Source: Dichetophora obliterata
Lineage: Eukaryota > Arthropoda > Insecta > Diptera > Sciomyzidae
Length of the DNA: 64,000 nucleotides
Direction: 5' to 3'
Assembly (NCBI GenBank): GCA_963920525.1
Contig: OY986438.1
Span: 187,408,388-187,472,387 of the forward strand
Positions 27,738 through 39,484 of this stretch are shown here, piece after piece; the stretch's first letter is position 1; every line of letters begins with the position of its first letter. The notes beneath the pieces are model-generated. The model saw nothing but the letters and a program-made list of their open reading frames with translations. It was not told where the DNA came from and made no database searches. The position numbers were made by a program, and so were the translations under genes.

Positions 27738-30700
27738 TGCTCATTTTAATGCATGAATCGTCCTTATCTGATATGTAGTTTTTATTTTAGAAAATAAATA
27801 AAAAAAATAAAAATTGACAAAAAAGGGCACATGAAATTAACATGAAATCTAATTTTTAAAATTATTTTAAGGATACAGTCTTGTGGGCAGTAGCTTAAGG
27901 AACATTTTGATGCATAAATCGTTCTTTTATGATGTATGGTTTAGAAGTTATGGCTAAAAAATTAAAAAATCCCCAAAAAACCACGTCAAAAATGATTCAT
28001 GTAAAAAATTTTAACTAAGATTCTTGAAAAAAAAAATCAAATTCCAGTAAACTTTTTTCTGAATATGCAGTCTTGTGTATATATGTATTAGAAACAATTT
28101 GGTGTATAAATCGTCCTTGTAGGATGTATGGTTTGGGAGTTATGACGGAAAAAGCACATGTTTTTGGCCAGCTTCCACTCCAAAAAGTGTTCTACAACTC
28201 CTAAACTACAAGAGATAGAGCAAACGGCATTTGGACAAAGGAGTATCCCTTCTTAAGGACGAGGACCTGGTGCTCATTTTAATGCATGAATCGTCCTTAT
28301 CTGATATGTAGTTTTTATTTTAGAAAATAAATAAAAAAAATAAAAATTGACAAAAAAGGGCACATGAAATTAACATGAAATCTAATTTTTAAAATTATTT
28401 TAAGGATACAGTGTTGTGGGCAGTAGCTTAAGGAACATTTTGATGCATAAATCGTCCTTTTATGATGTATGGTTTAGAAGTTATGGCTAAAAAATCAAAA
28501 AAATCGCAAAAAACCACGTCAAAAACTATGATTCATGTAAAAAATTTTAAATAAGATTCTTGAAAAAAAATCAAATTCCAGAAAACTTTTTTCTGAATAT
28601 GCAGTCTTGTGTATATATGTATTAGAAACAATTTGGTGTATAAATCGTCCTTGTAGGATGTACAGTTTGGGAGTTATGACGGAAAAAGCACATGTTTTTG
28701 GCGAGCTACCACTCCAAAAAGTGTTCTACAACTCCTAAACTACAAGAGATAGAGCAAACGGCATTTGGACAAAGGAGTATCCCTTCTTAAGGACGAGGAC
28801 CTGGTGCTCATTTTAATGCATGAATCGTCCTTATCTGATATGTAGTTTTTATTTTAGAAAATAAATAAAAAAAATAAAAATTGACAAAAAAGGGCACATG
28901 AAATTAACATGAAATCTAATTTTTAAAATTATTTTAAGGATACAGTCTTGTGGGCAGTAGCTTAAGGAACATTTTGATGCATAAATCGTTCTTTTATGAT
29001 GTATGGTTTAGAAGTTATGGCTAAAAAATCAAAAAAATCGCAAAAAACCACGTCAAAAATGATTCATGTAAAAAATTTTAACTAAGATTCTTGAAAAAAA
29101 AATCAAATTCCAGTAAACTTTTTTCTGAATATGCAGTCTTGTGTATATATGTATTAGAAACAATTTGGTGTATAAATCGTCCTTGTAGGATGTATGGTTT
29201 GGGAGTTATGACGGAAAAAGCACATGTTTTTGGCCAGCTTCCACTCCAAAAAGTGTTCTACAACTCCTAAACTACAAGAGATAGAGCAAACGGCATTTGG
29301 ACAAAGGAGTATCCCTTCTTAAGGACGAGGACCTGGTGCTCATTTTAATGCATGAATCGTCCTTATCTGATATGTAGTTTTTATTTTAGAAAATAAATAA
29401 AAAAAATAAAAATTGACAAAAAAGGGCACATGAAATTAACATGAAATCTAATTTTTAAAATTATTTTAAGGATACAGTGTTGTGGGCAGTAGCTTAAGGA
29501 ACATTTTGATGCATAAATCGTCCTTTTATGATGTATGGTTTAGAAGTTATGGCTAAAAAATCAAAAAAATCGCAAAAAACCACGTCAAAAACTATGATTC
29601 ATGTAAAAAATTTTAACTAAGATTCTTGAAAAAAAATCAAATTCCAGAAAACTTTTTTCTGAATATGCAGTCTTGTGTATATATGTATTAGAAACAATTT
29701 GGTGTATAAATCGTCCCTGTAGGATGTATGGTTTGGGAGTTATGACGGAAAAAGCACATGTTTTTGGCCAGCTTCCACTCCAAAAAGTGTTCTACAACTC
29801 CTAAACTACAATGAATAGAGCAAACGGCATTTGGACAAATGCTCATTTTAATGCATGAATCGTCCTTATCTGATATGTAGTTTTTATTTTAGAAAATAAA
29901 TAAAAAAAATCAAAATTGACAAAAAAGGACACATGAAATCAACATGAAATCTAATTTTTACAATTATTTTAAGGATACAGTCTTGTTGGCAGTAGCTTAA
30001 GGAACATTTTGATGCATAAATCGTCCTTTTATGATGTATGGTTTAGAAGTTATGGCTAAAAAATCAAAAAAATCGCAAAAAACCACGTCAAAAACTATGA
30101 TTCATGTAAAAAATTTTAACTAAGATTCTTGAAAAAAAATCAAATTCCAGAAAACTTTTTTCTGAATATGCAGTCTTCTGTATATATGTATTAGAAACAA
30201 TTTGGTGTATAAATCGTCCTTGTAGGATGTATGGTTTGGGAGTTATGACGGAAAAAGCACATGTTTTTGGCCAGCTTCCACTCCAAAAAGTGTTCTACAA
30301 CTCCTAAACTACAAGAGATAGAGCAAACGGCATTTGGACAAATGCTCATTTTAATGCATGAATCGTCCTTATCTGATATGTAGTTTTTATTTTAGAAAAT
30401 AAATAAAAAAAATCAAAATTGACAAAAAAGGACACATGAAATCAACATGAAATCTAATTTTTAAAATTATTTTAAGGATACAGTCTTGTGGGCAGTAGCT
30501 TAAGGAACATTTTGATGCATAAATCGTTCTTTTATGATGTATGGTTTAGAAGTTATGGCTAAAAAATTAAAAAATCCCCAAAAAACCACGTCAAAAATGA
30601 TTCATGTAAAAAATTTTAACTAAGATTCTTGAAAAAAAATCAAATTCCAGAAAACTTTTTTCTGAATATGCAGTCTTGTGTATATATGTATTAGAAACAA

Positions 30701-33700
30701 TTTGGTGTATAAATCGTCATTGTAGGATGTATGGTTTGGGAGTTATGACGGAAAAAGCACATGTTTTTGGCCAGCTTCCACTCCAAAAAGTGTTCTACAA
30801 CTCCTAAACTACAAGAGATAGAGCAAACGGCATTTGGACAAAGGAGTATCCCTTCTTAAGGACGAGGACCTGGTGCTCATTTTAATGCATGAATCGTCCT
30901 TATCTGATATGTAGTTTTTATTTTAGAAAATAAATAAAAAAAATAAAAATTGACAAAAAAGGGCACATGAAATTAACATGAAATCTAATTTTTAAAATTA
31001 TTTGCAAATGCTCATTTTAATGCATGAATCGTCCTTATCTGATATGTAGTTTTTATTTTAGAAAATAAATAAAAAAAATCAAAATTGACAAAAAAGGACA
31101 CATGAAATCAACATGAAATCTAATTTTTAAAATTATTTTAAGGATACAGTCTTGTGGGCAGTAGCTTAAGGAACATTTTGATGCATAAATCGTCCTTTTA
31201 TGATGTATGGTTTAGAAGTTATGGCTAAAAAATCAAAAAAATCGCAAAAAACCACGTCAAAAACTATGATTCATGTAAAAAATTTTAACTAAGATTCTTG
31301 AAAAAAAATCAAATTCCAGAAAACTTTTTTCTGAATATGCAGTCTTGTGTATATATGTATTAGAAACAATTTGGTGTATAAATCGTCCTTGTAGGATGTA
31401 CAGTTTGGGAGTTATGACGGAAAAAGCACATGTTTTTGGCGAGCTACCACTCCAAAAAGTGTTCTACAACTCCTAAACTACAAGAGATAGAGCAAACGGC
31501 ATTTGGACAAAGGAGTATCCCTTCTTAAGGACGAGGACCTGGTGCTCATTTTAATGCATGAATCGTCCTTATCTGATATGTAGTTTTTATTTTAGAAAAT
31601 AAATAAAAAAAATAAAAATTGACAAAAAAGGGCACATGAAATTAACATGAAATCTAATTTTTAAAATTATTTTAAGGATACAGTCTTGTGGGCAGTAGCT
31701 TAAGGAACATTTTGATGCATAAATCGTTCTTTTATGATGTATGGTTTAGAAGTTATGGCTAAAAAATTAAAAAATCCCCAAAAAACCACGTCAAAAATGA
31801 TTCATGTAAAAAATTTTAACTAAGATTCTTGAAAAAAAAAAAAATCAAATTCCAGTAAACTTTTTTCTGAATATGCAGTCTTGTGTATATATGTATTAGA
31901 AACAATTTGGTGTATAAATCGTCCTTGTAGGATGTATGGTTTGGGAGTTATGACGGAAAAAGCACATGTTTTTGGCCAGCTTCCACTCCAAAAAGTGTTC
32001 TACAACTCCTAAACTACAAGAGATAGAGCAAACGGCATTTGGACAAAGGAGTATCCCTTCTTAAGGACGAGGACCTGGTGCTCATTTTAATGCATGAATC
32101 GTCCTTATCTGATATGTAGTTTTAATTTTAGAAAATAAATAAAAAAAATAAAAATTGACAAAAAAGGGCACATGAAATTAACATGAAATCTAATTTTTAA
32201 AATTATTTTAAGGATACAGTGTTGTGGGCAGTAGCTTAAGGAACATTTTGATGCATAAATCGTCCTTTTATGATGTATGGTTTAGAAGTTATGGCTAAAA
32301 AATCAAAAAAATCGCAAAAAACCACGTCAAAAACTATGATTCATGTAAAAAATTTTAAATAAGATTCTTGAAAAAAAATCAAATTCCAGAAAACTTTTTT
32401 CTGAATATGCAGTCTTGTGTATATATGTATTAGAAACAATTTGGTGTATAAATCGTCCTTGTAGGATGTACAGTTTGGGAGTTATGACGGAAAAAGCACA
32501 TGTTTTTGGCGAGCTACCACTCCAAAAAGTGTTCTACAACTCCTAAACTACAAGAGATAGAGCAAACGGCATTTGGACAAAGGAGTATCCCTTCTTAAGG
32601 ACGAGGACCTGGTGCTCATTTTAATGCATGAATCGTCCTTATCTGATATGTAGTTTTTATTTTAGAAAATAAATAAAAAAAATAAAAATTGACAAAAAAG
32701 GGCACATGAAATTAACATGAAATCTAATTTTTAAAATTATTTTAAGGATACAGTCTTGTGGACAGTAGCTTAAGGAACATTTTGATGCATAAATCGTTCT
32801 TTTATGATGTATGGTTTAGAAGTTATGGCTAAAAAATCAAAAAAATCGCAAAAAACCACGTCAAAAATGATTCATGTAAAAAATTTTAACTAAGATTCTT
32901 GAAAAAAAAATCAAATTCCAGTAAACTTTTTTCTGAATATGCAGTCTTGTGTATATATGTATTAGAAACAATTTGGTGTATAAATCGTCCCTGTAGGATG
33001 TATGGTTTGGGAGTTATGACGGAAAAAGCACATGTTTTTGGCCAGCTTCCACTCCAAAAAGTGTTCTACAACTCCTAAACTACAATGAATAGAGCAAACG
33101 GCATTTGGACAAATGCTCATTTTAATGCATGAATCGTCCTTATCTGATATGTAGTTTTTATTTTAGAAAATAAATAAAAAAAATCAAAATTGACAAAAAA
33201 GGACACATGAAATCAACATGAAATCTAATTTTTACAATTATTTTAAGGATACAGTCTTGTTGGCAGTAGCTTAAGGAACATTTTGATGCATAAATCGTCC
33301 TTTTATGATGTATGGTTTAGAAGTTATGGCTAAAAAATCAAAAAAATCGCAAAAAACCACGTCAAAAACTATGATTCATGTAAAAAATTTTAACTAAGAT
33401 TCTTGAAAAAAAATCAAATTCCAGAAAACTTTTTTCTGAATATGCAGTCTTCTGTATATATGTATTAGAAACAATTTGGTGTATAAATCGTCTTTGTAGG
33501 ATGTATGGTTTGGGAGTTATGACGGAAAAAGCACATGTTTTTGGCCAGCTTCCACTCCAAAAAGTGTTCTACAACTCCTAAACTACAAGAGATAGAGCAA
33601 ACGGCATTTGGACAAAGGAGTATCCCTTCTTAAGGACGAGGACCTGGTGCTCATTTTAATGCATGAATCGTCCTTATCTGATATGTAGTTTTTATTTTAG

Positions 33701-33939
33701 AAAATAAATAAAAAAAATAAAAATTGACAAAAAAGGGCACATGAAACTAACATGAAATCTAATTTTTAAAATTATTTTAAGGATACAGTGTTGTGGGCAG
33801 TAGCTTAAGGAACATTTTGATGCATAAATCGTCCTTTTATGATGTATGGTTTAGAAGTTATGGCTAAAAAATCAAAAAAATCGCAAAAAACCACGCCAAA
33901 AACTATGATTCATGTAAAAAATTTTAACTAAGATTCTTG

Positions 33940-33965
33940 AAAAAAAATCAGTTTTTATTTTAGAA
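33940..33965 (+). other. Deletion junction inside the satellite array
   Basis: The third subunit is cut after 'ttcttgaaaaaaaatca' and joins directly to 'gtttttattttagaaaata' of the first subunit of the next monomer. Most of one monomer boundary region, including the 'gtgttctac' marker, is missing. This is the only junction of this kind I found in the array. Confidence 0.8.
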
Positions 33966-34995
33966 AATAAATAAAAAAAATAAAAATTGACAAAAAAGGG
34001 CACATGAAATTAACATGAAATCTAATTTTTAAAATTATTTTAAGGATACAGTGTTGTGGGCAGTAGCTTAAGGAACATTTTGATGCATAAATCGTCCTTT
34101 TATGATGTATGGTTTAGAAGTTATGGCTAAAAAATCAAAAAAATCGCAAAAAACCACGTCAAAAACTATGATTCATGTAAAAAATTTTAACTAAGATTCT
34201 TGAAAAAAAAATCAAATTCCAGAAAACTTTTTTCTGAATATGCAGTCTTGTGTATATATGTATTAGACACAATTTGGTGTATAAATCGTCCTTGTAGGAT
34301 GTATGGTTTGGGAGTTATGACGGAAAAAGCACATGTTTTTGGCCAGCTTCCACTCCAAAAAGTGTTCTACAACTCCTAAACTACAAGAGATAGAGCAAAC
34401 GGCATTTGGACAAATGCTCATTTTAATGCGTGAATCGTCCTTATCTGATATGTAGTTTTTATTTTAGAAAATAAATAAAAAAAATCAAAATTGACAAAAA
34501 AGGACACATGAAATCAACATGAAATCTAATTTTTAAAATTATTTTAAGGATACAGTCTTGTGGGCAGTAGCTTAAGGAACATTTTGATGCATAAATCGTT
34601 CTTTTATGATGTATGGTTTAGAAGTTATGGCTAAAAAATCAAAAAAATCGCAAAAAACCACGTCAAAAACTATGATTCATGTAAAAAATTTTAAATAAGA
34701 TTCTTGAAAAAAAATCAAATTCCAGAAAACTTTTTTCTGAATATGCAGTCTTGTGTATATATGTATTAGAAACAATTTGGTGTATAAATCGTCCTTGTAG
34801 GATGTATGGTTTGGGAGTTATGACGGAAAAAGCACATGTTTTTGGCCAGCTACCACTCCAAAAAGTGTTCTACAACTCCTAAACTACAAGAGATAGAGCA
34901 AACGGCATTTGGACAAAGGAGTATCCCTTCTTAAGGACGAGGACCTGGTGCTCATTTTAATGCATGAATCGTCCTTATCTGATATGTAGTTTTTA

Positions 34996-35238
34996 TTGGG
35001 GGTTGGAATTAGTTTTAAAGGTTTTCTAAGAGATGGCGTAACTATCAATAGATCGCATCGGGCACACCTGTGACTATATTCATTTCAAAGCATTTCATTT
35101 CATTCCACTGAAGTGTAAACAACATTTATTTTTTTCTCTGTGAATATGTCGACTTTCGTTCCAACAAAACGCAATTTGCGGGAAGGTTTACTTTTGTGCT
35201 TCCATTTGAAGCACAACGCACAACGAGTATAAATTATA
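34996..35238 (+). mobile_element. 5' end of a mellifera-type mariner, at the satellite border
   Basis: The satellite sequence stops after 'gtagttttta' and 'ttgggggttgga' follows. This resembles the mariner terminal repeat (mellifera group begins TTGGGTTGG) placed directly after a TA (34994-34995), the mariner target. The untranslated leader ('gatggcgtaactatcaatag', then 'cgggcacacctgtgac') and the start of the transposase follow. The matching 3' end and a satellite-side TA on the right were not found: non-satellite DNA begins within the element and continues to the window end. The element is therefore 5' only, and the array border coincides with it. Confidence 0.75.
35146..35232 (+). pseudogene. 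Mariner transposase, N-terminal stub of 28 residues
   Basis: The frame begins MSTFVPTKRNLREGLLL and reads on through CFHLKHNAQ to a TAA at 35230-35232. The opening residues match the N terminus of mellifera-subfamily mariner transposases (helix-turn-helix part, MSSFVPNKEHLRE-like). Functional proteins of this family are about 340-350 residues, so the remaining DNA-binding part and the whole DD34D catalytic domain are missing. The break falls where the sequence 'gcacaacg' starts a 21-bp motif that recurs inverted at 37125-37145, suggesting that a later insertion or rearrangement cut the gene here. It is not functional. Confidence 0.65.
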
Positions 35239-35330
35239 AATTATAACGAGTATAAATTAAATTTTTCGGTGCAATTAAATGTTTCTATATTGAAGGATGA
35301 TTAAATAAATTTGTGTCCCAAAGTCTTGAT

Positions 35331-35441
35331 ATCGCAATAATTAAATTCATTGATCAACCTTACAGAACTGTGAACATTGGCATTTATCGCAACAATTAAA
35401 TCCATTGATCAACCATACGGAACTATGAAACTTGCCATTTA
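35331..35441 (+). repeat. 55-bp tandem duplication
   Basis: 'atcgcaataattaaattcat' at 35331 recurs as 'atcgcaacaattaaatccat' at 35386. Both are followed by 'tgatcaacc', 'acagaactgtgaa' or 'acggaactatgaa', and 'gccattt'-like ends. There are two diverged copies and no coding potential. Confidence 0.7.
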
Positions 35442-36993
35442 ATTCTCCCGGTGATGCAAAAGTATCGTATTCTTCAAACTTTTAAAAAAATGGCAATAAT
35501 CATATACGAGGTTAATACGTCTGCATTTACATATAACATAGTAATAAAATACAGAAATGTTCACTTTTTACATTGAACAAAAACATAAAAATATGTAAAC
35601 CTCTTGTGCTTTAATAATGCTTTAAAAACCAAAAAAAGGTCATCAAAATTTACCCAATAAAAGCATGTACAGAAGACAATAGTCACATATTGTATTAAAT
35701 AAATACCTTAAACTTCATAAAATAAACTAATAACTTGTAAATATTTAATAAAAAAAAATAACATCGTTTCAATATATGCTACTATACAATTATATAAATT
35801 ATACTCACATGAAATTTTACTCAAAAGTAATATATATGAAATAATTCAAATCGTTAATTATATCTTATATTTTATATATACTGCCTTAAAATGTTCAAAA
35901 CGGTTTATTTTTAAAATGTATGTTTATTTTAAAATGCTTAAACCCAACCAATTAAGAAATGCATGATAAAAATGCTCACAACAAATTTCGTCACAATATT
36001 ACATTTGTACAAAATTATTCTAATAAATGTTAAAAATTTTATCATTGCATTTTAATTACGTGATAAACAAAGAATATAAAAATATATAAAAAATTAAAAT
36101 GTTCCAAATGAAATTGCTTTACTCGGATTAATTATATACATTTCAACATAAAATCTATCTGAAATAAATGTCTTAATATAACGAAATGGAATTCTTAAAT
36201 ATTTACCAATTGAATCAAAATATACTTTTGATTATGCTTGCAGGGTTTTCTGATTGGGCAGGTAGGTATATTTTTGTTGGTGGTTTAAGATAACCTAATA
36301 AGAATACTAATAAAATTATAAGTACATGTTTATATAATAATAAATATAATATTAATATATACCTATACTATTCTATACTATATTTATATATATATATAAA
36401 CATGCATCTACGATCAATGGTTTTGTCGTAAAATTGACATTTTAATAAAAAATAAAATCATTTTCTTAAATAAATTTCTTAAAATAAAATCATGACTGCT
36501 TGTAACTTTGGTATCTTTTAATAAAATACCTACATAAAAACCATTTCAACAACATTAAAGCAAATGGGTAACAAGCAATTTTCTTCTCTTCATGAAAAAA
36601 AAACATATTTGCAACTCCTTATTAAAGAATAATTATTTCTTTAGCCGAATCTGAATTCCGTCTTTTTATTCGGCTAATGAAAAAAATTATTATTTGCAGA
36701 TGCAACCAAAATCTAGCTAGAATAAAATCGCAACAACAATGTCCAGCTAGAAACAACATCAATTCGTCAAACACAAGAAGATCCCAAAAATTAACACAAA
36801 AAAATAAGCTGTAAAAGTTGTGGCAAATAGAAGTTACATTTTCATTCACATACATACTTACAATATAATATTGTTTTCTTCTCCTTTCGTTACTTGTCGT
36901 ATTCATTTTCATGTTTACTTCTTCTTACTCACAGCAATGCGTCAATAACGAGTACAAAAACTCGTTGGTTGTCATTGTTTTGGTTTTTCTGTC
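35442..36993. other. AT-rich stretch, no gene recognised
   Basis: Very AT-rich sequence with long A/T runs and 'atatata' tracts near 36360-36400. A 96-codon open frame on the minus strand (36622-36912) has no recognisable domain and low-complexity composition, so I do not call it a gene. A 21-bp sequence at 35218-35238 is repeated exactly inverted at 37125-37145, so this ~1.9 kb may be an inserted segment flanked by inverted repeats. Confidence 0.5.
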
Positions 36994-37141
36994 GGTGGAT
37001 GGCTGAAAGTCTGGAAAGAAGTTGGAACGCTGGATGAAGCAATCTCTTGGTATAATTTATACTCGTTGGTGGATGGCTGATAGTCTGGAAAGAAGTTGGA
37101 ACGCTGGATGAAGCAATCTCTTGGTATAATTTATACTCGTT
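36994..37141 (+). repeat. Two tandem copies of a 74-bp unit
   Basis: The unit starts 'ggtggatggctga', contains 'ctggaaagaagttggaac' and 'gaagcaatctcttgg', and ends 'ttatactcgtt'. Copies at 36994-37067 and 37068-37141 differ at about one base (gaaag/gatag), so the duplication is young. Confidence 0.9.
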
Positions 37142-37318
37142 GTGCTCTCACAGAACATGTTCCTTGAGATGTCACAATTTATATAGCGAAAATATTTTAT
37201 GCTACTTCGCTACTTGAGCACTTTTGCGGCTAGAATGCGGCCAATGTTATTGCTGCTGTATGCTTTTTTGTTGATATGTCCTCGCAGCGCACACTCAAAG
37301 TGGTGGCGAGTTTTTTTA

Positions 37319-37860
37319 ACCGACTTCAAAAAGGAGGAGGTTCTGAAGTTGGTTGATTTCTATTTTTTTTTTTTTTTTAAAGTATGTACATCAATAACTC
37401 CTAAAGTACTTGCCCGATTGCCACAATTTTTTGTCAACAGATAGAGACACTAGACGCGGAGGTGCCCGTCTAAAAAAGTAAGCGGTATTCGACACAGGGG
37501 CGTTGCAATATAAGAAATACTTTATATATCGACTAACATGAACACTAGAGTACTGAAATTTAGTGCAGGGATTGGCACAGTTATTAAAATTGATGTTAAA
37601 AAAAGTAAGCGTTATTCTATGAAAGGCGTGACTGTATTAGAAAAACGCTGTAACTCGAATAATATTGACACTAGGATACTGAAATTAGGTACAGGTGTAG
37701 GCATAGTTATAAAAATTTACTGTGAAGAAAGTGGGCGTCAAAGTGTGAAGAAAGAACAAAAAGGCGTGGCAATATAAGAAAAATACCGTATCTCAGTTAA
37801 TATTGACGTTAGAGTACTGAAAATTGGTACAGGGTTAGGAACAGTTATTACAAATTAAAA
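37319..37860 (+). repeat. Degenerate ~135-bp tandem repeat behind an 'accgacttcaaaaagg' motif
   Basis: The block opens with 'accgacttcaaaaaggagg', a motif I recall from dispersed non-coding repeats in many arthropod genomes. At least three diverged copies follow, each containing 'actagagtactgaaatt'-like sequence, then 'ggtacagg', 'cacagttatt', 'aagtgggcg' and 'ggcgtggcaatataagaaa'. Examples lie near 37500-37600, 37660-37760 and 37765-37855. Short open frames here (37199-37444, 37538-37777) follow the repeat and are not supported as genes. Confidence 0.6.
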
Positions 37861-37895
37861 AAAATTGTTATTATAATCTCAAAAAAGGAAGAAAT

Positions 37896-38364
37896 AAAAA
37901 CTTTTTAACAAAAAAAAAAACCCATCTTCAAAACCACTACAAAGTAAAAAATAGTTTTAATTTAATTTTCACATAATTTCTTGGTCAAATTTGTTAATTT
38001 ATTTATATATATTATTAAATTGGAAATCTTATAACTATACATTTTTTTTCTATTTCGTATTATTATCATAAATATATTAATTTCTCCATGAATAGAAAAC
38101 CTTTAAAGTCGGCGCTTATATAATCAGACTTTTATAAAATAAACGCTCCGGCTTTAAAGGTTTTATATTCATGGAGAAATTAATATATTTATGATAATAA
38201 TACAAAATAGAAAAAAAAAATCTATAGTAATAAGATTTCCAATTTAATAATATATATAAATAAATTAACAAATTTGACCAAGAAATTATGTGAAAAGTAA
38301 TTTAAAATTATTTTTTACTTTGTAGTGGTTTTGAAGTTGGGTTTTTTTTGTTAAAAAGTTTTTT
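37896..38364. repeat. Long near-perfect palindrome, arms ~220 bp, loop ~30 bp
   Basis: The left arm (about 37896-38115) is the reverse complement of the right arm (about 38146-38364). Matching landmarks include 'ctttttaac' with 'gttaaaaag', 'aaaaccactacaaagtaaaa' with 'ttttactttgtagtggtttt', 'ttcttggtcaaatttgttaa' with its complement, and 'ttctccatgaata' with 'tattcatggagaa'. The centre is 'ttatataatcagac' plus about 15 bases. Only a few mismatches are visible. No clear target duplication was found. It may be a foldback transposon or a source of hairpin RNA. No ORF is present. Confidence 0.9.
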
Positions 38365-39484
38365 GTCGTAGCATTTTCAATATCACTTGTCTGGAATAAT
38401 TTTATGTTTTGATTTACTGACTGCGTGTAACATTTGGGCCTCGTCAGATGCTGAAAACCTATTTTTGCAATTTTTTTTAAAGAGACATTAGTTATGTGTG
38501 CTCATGTTGTTGTCTTTGTTTTTATTTTTTTCGTCGCCATCGAAGCTTTAATGTTTTTTTATATTTGTAATTCAGCTCACTGCCACGACACCTCTGCTTT
38601 AGATAGTCAACGGTACGAAAAAATAGATTTTTAGTCATAGCTTTTGATTGGAAAGAGATATGAGGGCCACATAAATTATTTTTGACACTTGGTTGTTTTG
38701 TAAAAAACATAAAAATATTTTGGAAAAAATAAATTTCGCCAAAAAATCCTTGTTGTTTTGATGACAAAAACAGTAAAGCAATTTTTTGCGCAAAACCATA
38801 TGGAAGGTAGTCAGAAATGCAATTTTAACTTGTTTTTTTTTTAAATTAAAATAGCTGTCAAAATAGTGTAAATAAAGCCCAGGGTCGCTCAGAAGCAGGG
38901 CTCGCAAGCAAACTCTAAAGAAAAGTATTTTTCGGTTCTGTTTGTTTCTTCTGAAGATCACAACAAGTATTTTGGTTTATTTAGTTTTTTCTCTCCGATT
39001 CAAAAAGTAGCACAAACCGAAGCAAGTAGAGATGAGAGAGAAAAGTAAAATGAAATGTTTCTTTTTTCGAATAGAAAAAAACTTCCTCTCACTGTTATGC
39101 TTTTGAATCGCGTGCACAAAAACAATCAAAGTAAAGTATCTTTAGCGATCTCTTGTTGGTTTCTGGAAGCACCAAAATCCGAAGAGAGATCTGAAATGTT
39201 GGTTCGTTTCGTTTATGAAGCGACTTTTTTTTGTGTTGAAAAAGTTATTGCGTTGGAATTTTTCTTTGTTTTGTTTGCTTTTATTGAATTTGTTCAATAT
39301 TTGAATTCAAAAATATGAATTTGAAACAATAGGAGTGTTTAAAAATAAACCAGAGACTGTAAATAATAATTATTTTTAGATTTTTAAACAAAAAAACCAT
39401 TATGAAAAAATTGTCGCACCGCCGTTTTGAAGGTGGAATTAGAATGTTCTCACATTGTAGAACTTGATTTCATATTGATTTTTA
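38365..39484. other. No gene recognised
   Basis: AT-rich sequence with T-rich runs. Open frames of 63-108 codons on both strands (for example 38635-38961 minus and 39055-39318 plus) overlap each other, show no known domain and have biased composition. I see no tRNA, repeat or transposon end that I can support. Confidence 0.45.

Larger units (their letters stand above)
1..34995 (+). repeat. Satellite DNA array, ~500/534-bp monomer, about 65 copies
   Basis: Direct tandem repeat without interruption by other sequence. The marker 'gtgttctacaactcc' recurs at 1, 503, 1038, 1572, 2072, 2606, 3140, 3672, 4204, 4736 and onward to ~34860, giving spacings of about 500-502 or 532-535 bp. Each monomer has three related subunits whose cores start near relative positions 76, 237 and 429: 'tgcatgaatcgtccttatc', 'tgcataaatcgtcctttta' and 'tgtataaatcgtccttgta', about 161, 192 and 180 bp apart. 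Copies differ by few substitutions, so recent homogenisation is likely. The first monomer enters mid-unit at position 1, so the array continues to the left of the window. Small ORFs inside it are repeated by-products and not genes. The family is not one I can name. A pericentromeric or centromeric location is inference. Confidence 0.97.

Noticed and set aside
1..34995. CRISPR-like or bacterial repeat array
   Set aside because: No unique spacers. Whole ~534-bp units are repeated and the surroundings are eukaryotic transposons.
1..34995. Assignment to the Drosophila 1.688 satellite family
   Set aside because: General style (AT-rich, multiples of ~180 bp) is similar but I cannot align the sequence from memory, so no family name is given.
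36622..36912. 96-codon minus-strand frame
   Set aside because: Low-complexity, Phe/Cys/Ile-rich, no domain, in AT-rich DNA with no supporting signals.
37145..37320. Continuation of the mariner transposase after the 1.9-kb segment
   Set aside because: A short 'LTEHV' phrase looks suggestive, but nothing after it matches, so it is not supported.
37199..37444. 81-codon frame starting with a hydrophobic segment like a signal peptide
   Set aside because: It runs into the dispersed 'accgacttcaaaaagg' repeat and a T run, so the coding sense is not credible.
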